DNA of 64,000 bases from Lachnospiraceae bacterium MC2017. GTDB taxonomy: Bacteria > Bacillota > Clostridia > Lachnospirales > Lachnospiraceae. Under the pieces are notes generated by a model. It did no database searches. It saw only the letters and a list, made by a program, of their open reading frames with translations, and was not told the origin of the DNA. Positions 17,401 through 24,658 of the stretch are shown piece by piece (position 1 is the stretch's first letter; every line of letters starts with the position of its first letter). The DNA lies in NCBI GenBank assembly GCA_000701625.1, contig JNJK01000027.1, positions 1-64,000 on the forward strand, in the 5' to 3' direction. The translations under genes and the position numbers were made by a program.

Positions 17401-19098
17401 AAGCATTTCTGTCTTTTCCGGTAAAAGCGAGCCAGCTCTTAAAAACATAGTATTTGACAGCACAGATAAGAGATGTGCATATTTTTCTACATCAGACATA
17501 GTATCTATCTTTACAGCGTACTCTGTCTCACATTCTATAGTCTTTAGTATCAGACTCTCTAAACCCGAAACGATCCCCTGCAGATTTTGCCTAAGCTTAT
17601 TCTGCGCTTCAAGTGCCCCGTTCCGGCTCTTATATCCGTACCATTCGTTCTTTCTGTAATCCTCACCGATAGTCGGTACATACTCTGCATATTCCGAAAG
17701 CAGATTTTTGGCTTCGACAAGGTACGCCTCACCTTTATTTACAATATCATTAATTATGATATCCAGATCCGGTGCTTTCCTATTCGCCGCATATGCCTCA
17801 TAAAGCTGGTACATTGATTTATTGATACCTGCAACAGGTGTATGTAATTCTTCTGCATAGGAATCCAGCTGTTCCTGAAGTCTGGCTTTTTCTTCTACCT
17901 CTGCGTATGCTCTTGAAGAAACCGCGCTTCTGTCTGCCTTTAATGTCCTGCACAGCTCAGCGATCACTTCTTTTTTACTGGATTTATGGCTGTGAAGCTC
18001 CAGACAAAATTCTTCCAGTCCGACCTTTTTGAGCTTATCATATACAACATTCAGCGCTGCCAGCTTCTCGGATACAAACAGAACCTTTTTGCCGTCATGC
18101 AGGCATTCCGCAATGATATTTGTGATAGTCTGGCTCTTTCCTGTTCCGGGAGGTCCCTGCAGCACAAAGCTCTTGCCGGACTTTGCCATTTCTATAGCAT
18201 CGATCTGACTGGAATCCGCATCTACTACTGCATGCAGATCTATGATCTCATTGTTAACAAATCTGACATCATCCTGAAGCACCGCTTCTTGCTGATTTCC
18301 CTCTTCTCCAAGAAGTGACCGGACATTTTTATTCTTGAGTATCGTATCTTCGTTATTAACGAGATCGTAATACATATTTATTTTCAAGAATGAAAAAATG
18401 CCCATTTTGCACTCGGATGTAACTTCCCAATGCAGTTTTGAGACTATCTCCTTCACTTTATCAAGGTAAGAAGTTAATGATTCATCGTCCTCATATTCCG
18501 GCAGCTTGATCCCGTACTGTGCTTCTAAAAGAAAGTTAAACGTAGGATTTACTACAACGTCATCCTCCGTTAATTCTATATAGTACGGAGTTATGGAGGA
18601 TTCATTTTTTAACGTGATCGGGACCAGCAGCAGAGGCGCCCTGTTAATCGTGTCCGATGTTTCCTTCTCTTTCCAATGAACAAATCCGAACGCGAGATAT
18701 GCTACATTGACACCTGTTTCCTCCAGAAAGTCTCTTGCCTTTTTATCGATATTTTTGACAGCACTTATTGGGTTCGGTATCTTTGCAAATGCTAGTACCT
18801 GGTTAGCTTTACGCAGTTTTGAAGAATACAGGTCGATATACTCCTCTTTTCTCAATACATCATTTTCACCTGTATCAGGCGTCTCAACATTTTCACTTCC
18901 CTCGTCTTCTTCGTCCATGATCTTTGGATCATAGATTTCAAAAGATGACGCACTGAGACACTTTTCGTAAAATGTCTCTCCATCAGGAAATACTATTTCC
19001 ACCGTTGATGACTTGGTATCTTTGAAATTTATCAGATTGTTCCGCTTACCGGTATCAAGCAGATTTTGAGCCCACCGTTCTAATTTTTTATTCTCCAT
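14470..19098 (-). CDS. DUF4011 - SF1 helicase - endonuclease-like - DUF3320 giant protein
   Basis: This 1542-residue protein begins with a DUF4011-like region (about 1-250, with WAQNLLDTGKRNNLINF). It continues into a superfamily 1 helicase: Walker A GPPGTGKS at about 315, Walker B DEASQ at about 940, the VQGDERDT motif at about 1139 and AVTRAKEN at about 1183. Residues about 1215-1315 form a Vsr/MTES_1575-like endonuclease domain (RIDLGL...LAIECDGATYHSSKNARDRDRLRQ split over the segment, then GWRFYRIWSTDW). A DUF3320-like tail ends the protein. This architecture is known among single-gene anti-phage candidates (recalled as 'hhe'). All helicase motifs and the nuclease D...ExD residues look intact. 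It is monocistronic with its own promoter. Confidence 0.85.
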   Translation of the reverse strand: MENKKLERWAQNLLDTGKRNNLINFKDTKSSTVEIVFPDGETFYEKCLSASSFEIYDPKIMDEEDEGSENVETPDTGENDVLRKEEYIDLYSSKLRKANQVLAFAKIPNPISAVKNIDKKARDFLEETGVNVAYLAFGFVHWKEKETSDTINRAPLLLVPITLKNESSITPYYIELTEDDVVVNPTFNFLLEAQYGIKLPEYEDDESLTSYLDKVKEIVSKLHWEVTSECKMGIFSFLKINMYYDLVNNEDTILKNKNVRSLLGEEGNQQEAVLQDDVRFVNNEIIDLHAVVDADSSQIDAIEMAKSGKSFVLQGPPGTGKSQTITNIIAECLHDGKKVLFVSEKLAALNVVYDKLKKVGLEEFCLELHSHKSSKKEVIAELCRTLKADRSAVSSRAYAEVEEKARLQEQLDSYAEELHTPVAGINKSMYQLYEAYAANRKAPDLDIIINDIVNKGEAYLVEAKNLLSEYAEYVPTIGEDYRKNEWYGYKSRNGALEAQNKLRQNLQGIVSGLESLILKTIECETEYAVKIDTMSDVEKYAHLLSVLSNTMFLRAGSLLPEKTEMLSDSVKTLSGLSEQIKARRLKIGGIFEDSIYKIDGQDYYNKLAKLYSGFFSRLFNSEYKKIISDIRLASKTGKKPGYNDAKEYMKNLMELQTIMGQFDAEKGKTDGLLNANAVTPETNWNQLSRELEIAKAFFAKGLSVGNIVKMQDDAFASARSAFGDYAGQLSKVLGSFRQAVADIQNDFDEKIVVFEEMSLTALLGKMQACLDSMGKAENWVRFNILLDKLTGHDLISYVDGAIEAHIDKEQIVSAYQKLFYKHWINHVMYEKTVFAGFTRISHDKAVEQFSEKDRLQFEISKAQIRAELSAKRPSLDMMAGGSAVSVLLREGEKKRKQKSIRKLLEETGELVQVLKPCFLMSPLSVSTFLSENSISFDTVVFDEASQIFPQDAIGAIYRASQLIVVGDSKQMPPSNFFNTSVEIDDGDEETGDVTDFESILDLCSATFTQLRLKWHYRSRYEQLISFSNKNFYDNSLVTFPSSTIDHEGVGVDYYHVDGLFDRKSHTNRKEAEFIVELIYKNIDKYPDRSLGVVAFSVAQQELIEKLLSKKRQEDTSKEWFFKRDDSKREPFFVKNLETVQGDERDTIIFSVAYGMDAQGKLLHNFGPLNRVGGERRLNVAVTRAKENVQLVSSMHSTDIDLNRTSAEGARLLREYLDYAENGSIALERTISVNQFEQFDSDFEMEVCEFLRDNGFNVDTQVGCSGFRIDLGLKKPDSSDYVLAIECDGATYHSSKNARDRDRLRQEILERMGWRFYRIWSTDWFRNNEVEKENLLKAAAEAIELGGFVENEVTESEVENIDFEKVAEPVHMAFPEYAEADVESLRNSHMSDTKVFVKSILEIEAPTSEENLLKRICFIYGREKVTSVVKDQFDADMRGCEKNGIIRKNGFLYLAGQEDFVMRVPGIKRDIKYIAPEELAAGLHVLLMQNITAGKDGLYKTLANQLGFTRMGDAIYAKLDEALTLLDDVVVEGESVSMRHLSN

Positions 19099-19159
19099 AC
19101 TGTCCCCTTAATACTTCCACTTTTTTCCTTAACTACTTTATGTCTTTTACCCTGACATC

Positions 19160-19188
19160 ATTGTACCATCTACATTTTTTCTGTTAAA
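19160..19188 (-). promoter_or_regulatory. Possible promoter of the helicase gene
   Basis: On the minus strand TTTAAC, a 17-nt spacer and TACAAT lie about 60 bp before the helicase start. The -10 is good and the -35 weak. Confidence 0.4.
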
Positions 19189-19259
19189 CAAAACAAACAA
19201 AAAACTGAACATTTATATCCGATCTGCCGATATGTATTCCGTAAAATACTATTTCCCTA

Positions 19260-19288
19260 TTGACATTAGATTGTGTGCAATGTATTTT
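19260..19288 (+). promoter_or_regulatory. Sigma-A promoter of the flavoprotein gene
   Basis: A perfect -35 TTGACA, a 17-nt spacer and -10 TATTTT lie about 75 bp before the ATG of the flavoprotein. An inverted repeat overlaps the spacer and -10 region. Confidence 0.65.
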
Positions 19289-19301
19289 AATTGCATACAA
19301 T
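19270..19301. promoter_or_regulatory. Operator-like inverted repeat over the promoter
   Basis: ATTGTGTGCAAT and ATTGCATACAAT form an inverted repeat (11 of 12 positions) separated by 8 nt and covering the -10 box. A further half-site (ATTGCAAAT) follows. This layout is typical of MarR/OhrR-type repressor sites, so redox-linked repression is a reasonable inference. No regulator gene lies adjacent. Confidence 0.6.
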
Positions 19302-19362
19302 CGAATTGCAAATTTATAAAAACTATTTATATATCTCTCACCAAGAAAGGACAAACAATATT

Positions 19363-20727
19363 ATGGCAAATTTTGATTACGACGTACTCTACATTGGTTC
19401 CGGACATGCTGCATGGCATGGCGCACTTATCCTTGCAAGAGCAGGTAAGAAAGTTGCTTTTGCCGAGAGGGATCTGACAGGCGGTACCTGCACAAACTAC
19501 GGATGCGATGCAAAAGCTCTTCTTGATGGTCCCGCAGAGCTTGTATCCGCACTTGAAAGATATAAAGATCTCGGTCTCACTGCTGATATAAAGATGGACT
19601 GGCCGAAATTTATGTCCTACAAACATCAGGTGATCGATCCTCTTGCAAACGTAATGACTGGCATGCTCAATAATGCCGGATTCCCCATTATCAGAGGCAG
19701 CGCAGAATTTATTGATGAGCACACCGTAAAGGTTGGAGATCAGACTGTTACTGCAGAAAACATTGTCATCTGCACAGGTCAGAATGATTTTAAGCTCGAT
19801 ATACCGGGCAAGGAATATATGCATACCAGCCGTGAGATCCTTGATCTGCCCGAACTTCCGAAGCACATTACTTTCATCGGTGCAGGTATCATCTCCATGG
19901 AGTTTGCTTCTCTCCTCACTCAGTTTGGAGTTAAAGCTACAGTCATCGAATTTGCAGACAGAGCACTCCTTGCTTACAACGAAGAGTATGCTATGAGGAT
20001 CGTTGATAAGCTTAAGGAAGCCGGTGTAGATTTCCACTTTGGCGAATCCTTAGCATCAGTCGAAAAATCCGGCGACAAGTTTATCGCTAAAACTGCTTCC
20101 GGTCTCACAGTTGAAACAGACTACATCCTCGCTGCAACAGGCCGCCGCGCAAATGTTGAAGGTCTTGGCCTTGAGAATGTCGGCGTAGAATTCAGCCCCC
20201 GCGGTGTGAAAGTTGACGATCACATGCGCACAAATGTGCCTAATATCTATGCAAGTGGTGACGTAGTTGATAAGATGATCCCTCGTCTGACTCCTACAGC
20301 TACGTTTGAATCAAACTACATCGCTCTTGCGATCCTCGGAAATCCGGCACCTATTAAATATCCTGCGGTTCCAAATGTAGTATTTACTCTGCCACGTATC
20401 GCCGCAGTTGGCGTTTCCGTAAATCAGGCGTTGAAAGATCCTGAGAAGTATCATATCGAAAAGATCGCGTACGGTCAGATGCTCTCATTTGAGTTTAGAA
20501 ACGAGACAGACGCTGAAGCAACTATCGTTCTGGATAAAGATAATTACCTCGTCGGAGCCGAGCTCTACGGTGATATGGCAGCAGAAATGATCAATACTGT
20601 CACACTCATCGTCAATGCCCGCATGACAATGGAACAGATGATGGGAACGATCTGGGCATTCCCCACACAGACAGACGGTCTCACGGAATTGCTCGCATCC
20701 AAGCTTCACAGTGATATGGCGAAATAA
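19363..20727 (+). CDS. FAD-dependent pyridine nucleotide-disulfide oxidoreductase
   Basis: This 454-residue flavoprotein has an N-terminal FAD site (IGSGHAAWHGA), the redox disulfide GGTCTNYGC (Cys-x4-Cys), a second nucleotide-binding GAGIISMEFA and the FAD-ribityl motif NIYASGDVV. It belongs with glutathione, mercuric and dihydrolipoyl reductases and would use NAD(P)H to reduce a disulfide or other small substrate. In classical members the C-terminal dimer helix carries HPT-xE, whose His is catalytic; here the equivalent reads WAFPTQTDG, with Phe in place of His. The chemistry may thus differ. The start at 19363 follows GAAAGGA; longer frames lack a site. It is monocistronic. Confidence 0.85.
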   Translation: MANFDYDVLYIGSGHAAWHGALILARAGKKVAFAERDLTGGTCTNYGCDAKALLDGPAELVSALERYKDLGLTADIKMDWPKFMSYKHQVIDPLANVMTGMLNNAGFPIIRGSAEFIDEHTVKVGDQTVTAENIVICTGQNDFKLDIPGKEYMHTSREILDLPELPKHITFIGAGIISMEFASLLTQFGVKATVIEFADRALLAYNEEYAMRIVDKLKEAGVDFHFGESLASVEKSGDKFIAKTASGLTVETDYILAATGRRANVEGLGLENVGVEFSPRGVKVDDHMRTNVPNIYASGDVVDKMIPRLTPTATFESNYIALAILGNPAPIKYPAVPNVVFTLPRIAAVGVSVNQALKDPEKYHIEKIAYGQMLSFEFRNETDAEATIVLDKDNYLVGAELYGDMAAEMINTVTLIVNARMTMEQMMGTIWAFPTQTDGLTELLASKLHSDMAK

Positions 20728-20735
20728 GTACATCA

Positions 20736-20766
20736 GTAAGGGGCAAAATTTACTTTTGACCCTTAC
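20736..20766 (+). terminator. Hairpin after the flavoprotein gene (GGGGCAAAA type)
   Basis: GTAAGGGGCAAAA pairs imperfectly with ACTTTTGACCCTTAC. The inner half (GGGGCAAAA...ACTTTTGACCC) recurs at 46075-46110. No long T-run follows, so it may be a stabilising 3' hairpin or a repeat rather than a strong terminator. Confidence 0.5.
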
Positions 20767-20787
20767 ATCATTATTTGAAGGCATGAC

Positions 20788-20985
20788 GGAAATGGGCAGC
20801 ATTGTTTCCAACGCGTCCCGGAGAACCGACATTACGAAGAGCTAACTGCTTACTTCGACTAAAGCACGCAGGACATTTGCTTTCGGTATCGCTCTTGCCC
20901 TGCGTGCCTAGTCTTCGTATGCAGTGGATCTCTTCTATGCGGTTCCTTATTGGGGCACTTATGGAAATCAATGCTGCCCATTTCC
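20788..20985. repeat. 198-bp imperfect palindrome, MITE-like or structured RNA
   Basis: The ends GGAAATGGGCAGCATTG and its exact complement form a perfect 17-bp terminal inverted repeat. Further matched segments follow inward in register: TTTCCA, GAACCG/CGGTTC, a degenerate ACGAAGA region, and GCACGCAGG/CCTGCGTGC near the centre. Short frames on both strands are by-products of the palindrome. I recall similar 'hypothetical proteins' being scattered through Lachnospiraceae genomes, which would fit a mobile or RNA element; this is unverified. It fills most of the 20728-21133 gap. Confidence 0.75.
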
Positions 20986-21023
20986 TGATAGAGATGATAT
21001 CAACATTATTTTATCTAAAGTTT

Positions 21024-21055
21024 AAAGGGGTTCCGTCCGAAGACAGAACCCCTTT
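21024..21055 (-). terminator. Flagellin terminator
   Basis: AAAGGGGTTC pairs with GAACCCCTTT around a 12-nt loop, 79 bp after the flagellin stop. The T content after it on the minus strand is modest. Confidence 0.6.
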
Positions 21056-21133
21056 CCCAGGTTATATTGTGACGCCTGACGCGTCACTTTCGATTATTAA
21101 ATAATCTGCAATTCATTAGCGAAAAAATTGCTA

Positions 21134-22993
21134 TTAGCCAAGAAGTGACAGGATACCCTGATTGCTCTGGTTTGCCTGCGCAAGCATTGATGTACCTGCC
21201 TGTGAAAGGATATTAGCACTGGAGAACTTAACCATCTCTGTTGCCATATCTGTATCACGGATTTCCTGCTCAGCGGATGTTGTATTTTCAACAACATTAT
21301 CAAGATTCTTGATGGTGTGCTCCAGTCTGTTCTGTGTAGCACCAAGAGCTGATCTCTGAGTAGAAACCTTCTTTATTGCATCTTCGATAGCATCAATTGC
21401 ATACGTAGCTGCTTCGCCTGTCGCATCCTTTACATTGAGACCTTTTATTCCAAGTCCGGATGCATTCATTGTATCAATAGAAACACCAATCTTATTTGTA
21501 AGATCTGCGTCTGCACCTACGTGAAGATTGAATGTAAGCGCATTATCTACAGTAACCGATCCCTTTGTGATCTCGAATGTACCATCACCATTGTTCTTTA
21601 CAACAGCCTTGGAATTTGCATCAGAATCAGTACCAATATTTGAAGCCTGCTCCAATGCTGATGCCATCTTGTCATAAGCCTCGTTTACAGTGATTTCCGT
21701 ATCTTTCTCAGCTGCAGACGGAAGCGCATAGAATGTGTTTGTACCATTATTTACATAGTTACCAGCCTTTACCAGATCAGCAACATCATCTGCCGTATAA
21801 ACTGATCCATCAGCCTTTGTCGTAACTCCAATCGTATATGACTTGTAATCATTTACTGTACCTGTCGAATCGATATTAGAGCCAATCTGAACTACAGTAC
21901 CAGCTGCAAGTCCCTTTATATTTTCCTTAATGGAATCTATTGATGCTATTCCACTAGGAGAAGGAACTGTGCCTGTTGCACCAGATGCTGCAATAGTATA
22001 AGTCTCACCTCCAGCAAGTGTATAATCTGGAGTCGCTGTCCCAGCCACAGCTGCACCTGGCTGTGCTGTATAGAAACCAGGATTTGTAAGGTTCACACCT
22101 GCTGTGGTAGATTCTGTCTGATATGTATATGTATTACCATTAGAATCTGTAACAGTATCACCTGCAGCCCACGAAGGAGTTGCCTCTGGTGAAACATTCA
22201 TTGCCAGACCTGTTGCACCAACCAGAGTCTTCTTCTCACCACCGGTTACAAGTGTGTCACCAGCTCTCAATGTAGTGGTATTTCCGTTAGAATCCTTCCA
22301 AGCGGTATGTGCACTATCATAAGAGTAGGTTACACCATTCTGTATAAGCTTATCGTCCGCTGCAGGAGCTGTGTACTCTGCGATTGACTGATAATCACTG
22401 GACTTTGCTGATCCAACTATAGTATAGTCTGTGCCGCCAATCTTCACTGTATCGCCTACACCAAATGCCTTTGCAGTGAACACTGCCTTTGTAGCATCAG
22501 AAGCATCATCAACCAGTGAGCCTGCAAGACCCGCATCGTGGGCATTTACAGTCTTGACGGATTTATTTCCATTTCCCTTAAGAAGGTATGTTTCATTGAA
22601 CTTTGTTGTTTCTGAAACACGGTCTATTTCTGTAAGGAGAGTATCAACTTCATCCTGCACATTCTTACGATCATCTTCTGAAAGAGATCCATTTGCAGCC
22701 TTGGTTGCAAGCTCATCCATTCTCTGGAGCATGTCATGCACTTCTGTCAGCGCACCTTCAGCAGTCTGTACTGCAGAGATACCGTCCTGAGCATTGGAAG
22801 ATGCCTGTGTGAGGCCCTTGATCTGACGTCTCATCTTCTCAGATATAGAGAGTCCTGCAGCGTCATCAGCTGCTCTGTTGATCTTGTAGCCGGATGAAAG
22901 CTTCTCTGTTGACTTAGCTACTGTTGCCTGTGTGATACCAAAGTTTCTGTTTGCATTAAGTGCTGTAATGTTGTGCTGTACGCTATTTGCCAT
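21134..22993 (-). CDS. fliC: Flagellin with long hypervariable insert
   Basis: The 619-residue protein has the canonical flagellin N-terminus (MANSVQHNITALNANRN, then LSSGYKINRAADDAAGLSIS) for about 165 residues, and the matching C-terminal D1/D0 domain (about 500-619) ending in LSQAGTSMLAQANQSNQGIL. The middle ~330 residues form a Gly/Thr/Asn-rich surface insert with repeated GDT and NGNTYTY-like motifs, larger than the ~270-residue core flagellins of many Firmicutes. It is exported by the flagellar type III system and polymerises into the filament. The start at 22993 follows AAGGAGG by 6 nt. csrA lies directly upstream. Confidence 0.95.
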   Translation of the reverse strand: MANSVQHNITALNANRNFGITQATVAKSTEKLSSGYKINRAADDAAGLSISEKMRRQIKGLTQASSNAQDGISAVQTAEGALTEVHDMLQRMDELATKAANGSLSEDDRKNVQDEVDTLLTEIDRVSETTKFNETYLLKGNGNKSVKTVNAHDAGLAGSLVDDASDATKAVFTAKAFGVGDTVKIGGTDYTIVGSAKSSDYQSIAEYTAPAADDKLIQNGVTYSYDSAHTAWKDSNGNTTTLRAGDTLVTGGEKKTLVGATGLAMNVSPEATPSWAAGDTVTDSNGNTYTYQTESTTAGVNLTNPGFYTAQPGAAVAGTATPDYTLAGGETYTIAASGATGTVPSPSGIASIDSIKENIKGLAAGTVVQIGSNIDSTGTVNDYKSYTIGVTTKADGSVYTADDVADLVKAGNYVNNGTNTFYALPSAAEKDTEITVNEAYDKMASALEQASNIGTDSDANSKAVVKNNGDGTFEITKGSVTVDNALTFNLHVGADADLTNKIGVSIDTMNASGLGIKGLNVKDATGEAATYAIDAIEDAIKKVSTQRSALGATQNRLEHTIKNLDNVVENTTSAEQEIRDTDMATEMVKFSSANILSQAGTSMLAQANQSNQGILSLLG

Positions 22994-22999
22994 ATTTAA

Positions 23000-23061
23000 C
23001 CTCCTTGTTTGGTACTTCAATTCCTTTTGTCAGTACCCGTTCCCTACACTTCCTTGCGTAG
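23000..23061 (-). promoter_or_regulatory. Flagellin leader with candidate CsrA-binding sites
   Basis: The Shine-Dalgarno AAGGAGG (23000-23006) contains a GGA core. About 45 nt upstream on the transcript a small hairpin (CTAC/GTAG arms, 23044-23061) presents AAGGA in its loop. In Bacillus subtilis CsrA represses hag by binding two such sites, one over the ribosome-binding site, so the layout here fits the same control. It is inferred from motif and spacing. Confidence 0.5.
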
Positions 23062-23127
23062 AGAGTGATTTGATTGAAAGTATGTATAATAAACGCTGAC
23101 TCCATGGCTGCCAGTGCTATTATCTGA

Positions 23128-23382
23128 TCAAGCATTTTGTTTTCTCTTTGCCCGCTCCCTCTTGAGAATCTGTCTGATTTCGTTATGTGCTTCTTCCGAT
23201 ATTTCATCCTTTTTATATGGAGATGAATCACCACGATTGATGTCGATCTCACGCGATATCCTGATTTCCCTCGGAGCGTCTATCAGTAAACTAATATTTT
23301 CTTTAGATCCACCCGTGTAGATCACTTTTATGTTTTCTCCAATTGCAACACATTCTGTCGGTTTCAACTTGAGCTTCAACAT
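23128..23382 (-). CDS. csrA: Carbon storage regulator CsrA
   Basis: This 84-residue protein starts MLKLKLKPTECVAIGENIKV and continues with the diagnostic IDAPREIRISREI strand, all typical of CsrA. CsrA is a small dimeric RNA-binding protein that blocks translation by covering GGA-containing ribosome-binding sites; in Firmicutes its chief target is flagellin mRNA and its antagonist is FliW. The start at 23382 has AGGAGG 8 nt upstream. A longer frame adding 14 residues has no site. The tail after residue 50 is longer and more basic than usual (ending KRERAKRKQNA). fliW is not in the window. Confidence 0.85.
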   Translation of the reverse strand: MLKLKLKPTECVAIGENIKVIYTGGSKENISLLIDAPREIRISREIDINRGDSSPYKKDEISEEAHNEIRQILKRERAKRKQNA

Positions 23383-23428
23383 ATTCTCTGCCTCCTGCAT
23401 GATTCCAAATTTAAATCCATTCAAAAAA

Positions 23429-23467
23429 GTAAGGATTCGTAGAAGAACATCTTCTGCGAATCCTTAC
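23429..23467 (-). terminator. Recombinase terminator and left inverted repeat (IR-L)
   Basis: The 18-bp stem GTAAGGATTCGTAGAAGA with its near-complement is followed on the minus strand by a T-run, so it ends the recombinase transcript. Its core (23437-23459, TCG-AGAAGAACATCTTCT-CGA) is the inverted counterpart of the hairpin at 24661-24683, with one mismatch in 23 bp. It may double as a recombination site. Confidence 0.75.
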
Positions 23468-24430
23468 TTAAAACAATTCTTTAAGCTTATTCATATTTTC
23501 ACGTTTCAATTTCATCGTTGGATGAACATACCTGTTTAATGTTATTGTCACACTGGAGTGCCCCAATATTTCTGACAATGATTTGATATCAAAATCCAAT
23601 TCCACACATCGCGTTGCAAATGTATGCCGAGTTGCATGAAAATTTGCATCCTTTATCCCGCATGTTTGAAGTATTTTCTTAAATCTCTTTTGCATCACTC
23701 TTGGCTCAACGAACTTTTCTGTATCACCTGTTAATACAAATGCATCTTTTGTAAAATGTGGTTTTAGAATTCTTACTAAAACCTTAGGTATTGGAATGAT
23801 TCGAACAGAATGGGTGCTCTTGGGATCCAGTATTTTCACTTCAGTCTTATGTTCCTTACCATAAACTCTCAATCTTTGCATCGTTTTACCTATCTTCATA
23901 GTTCTTTCACTTAAATTAACATCGTTCCACTTAAGTGCACACAATTCCCCAATACGTATTCCGGTATAAAGACATATCAAGATACCCACTGATGTCAGAT
24001 CATCCTTCTTTTTCAGATACTTGATCAGCTTATTCTCCTCATAAATACTAAAAACCCTTATATCATGACGATCATGCTTGATATTAACGCAATGAGGATT
24101 AAATAAAACTATCAAGTTTTTCCTCTGTACATAGCTTCTCAGTAAATTCATTGTCGTAATAACTTCTGATATTGTAGCCGGGGAAAGTCCTTGCTTTTTT
24201 ATTCCTCCTGTTCTGCGTAGTTCGTCGACAAAATTCACCAGATCCATATTTGTTATCATCGAAAAATCCATTTCTCCGTATACCGGCAAAATGTAATTTT
24301 TCAATATGTCTTCATACTTTATTATTGATGATTCTTTTAGTGTAAGTGCCGCCTCATTAAGCCATGCAATGCTTACCTCTGACACCTTTCCTGCTTTTTG
24401 TTCATTACCGGAAATTACATCTTTATTCAT
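23468..24430 (-). CDS. Tyrosine recombinase / site-specific integrase
   Basis: The 320-residue protein has an N-terminal SAM-like core-binding domain (about 15-120) and a C-terminal catalytic domain. The active-site residues are visible: Arg in YTGIRIGELCALKWNDV, a central Lys region, HATRHTFATR (His-x2-Arg), HSSVTITLNRY with the HxxR-box His just before it and the nucleophile Tyr in RYVHPT. It should be active. The length matches XerC/D-like and phase-variation recombinases more than conjugative-element integrases (about 400). It has GAGGAGGAG before the ATG. It stands alone, with no excisionase or phage genes, between csrA-flagellin and a truncated gene, and is flanked by near-identical inverted repeats. 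Confidence 0.9.
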   Translation of the reverse strand: MNKDVISGNEQKAGKVSEVSIAWLNEAALTLKESSIIKYEDILKNYILPVYGEMDFSMITNMDLVNFVDELRRTGGIKKQGLSPATISEVITTMNLLRSYVQRKNLIVLFNPHCVNIKHDRHDIRVFSIYEENKLIKYLKKKDDLTSVGILICLYTGIRIGELCALKWNDVNLSERTMKIGKTMQRLRVYGKEHKTEVKILDPKSTHSVRIIPIPKVLVRILKPHFTKDAFVLTGDTEKFVEPRVMQKRFKKILQTCGIKDANFHATRHTFATRCVELDFDIKSLSEILGHSSVTITLNRYVHPTMKLKRENMNKLKELF

Positions 24431-24610
24431 CTTCTCCTCCTCTATGTACTTCTAATTTGAGCAACAAAACTTAGTATGCACAGAAAAGTAAAAAAATGAA
24501 ATTACCCCTATTGGAAATGAAAGAACATGACGATATAAGAAATGAAAGAAGGATGTGATGTTTACAAGTTACCTTTTGTCAGTCTTAATTAATTATTTTC
24601 TTTTTTTGTA

Positions 24611-24639
24611 TTGACATTTGCGTTTTGTAATTGTATACT
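24611..24639 (+). promoter_or_regulatory. Consensus sigma-A promoter pointing away from the recombinase
   Basis: The sequence has a perfect -35 TTGACA, a 17-nt spacer, then TATACT. It drives the plus strand, outward from the recombinase. The next thing it meets, about 20 nt past the predicted start site, is the hairpin at 24659. The surrounding 24431-24610 DNA is AT-rich and holds no gene I can see. Confidence 0.75.
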
Positions 24640-24658
24640 GAATGCAGAATTTAGATTT

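Noticed and set aside
19327-20037. 236-residue minus-strand frame opposite the flavoprotein
   Set aside because: The plus-strand gene has unmistakable FAD and NAD motifs; the antisense frame is a composition by-product.
20802-21104. 100-residue plus-strand and 66-residue minus-strand frames in the palindromic element
   Set aside because: Both are explained by the 198-bp palindrome and lack ribosome-binding sites.
23000-23127. Sigma-28 flagellin promoter
   Set aside because: I looked for TAAA-N15-CCGATA-like sequence on the minus strand and found no convincing match.
22983-23252. 89-residue minus-strand frame between csrA and flagellin
   Set aside because: It overlaps the csrA end and the flagellin start, has no ribosome-binding site at its first ATG, and covers the likely flagellin leader.
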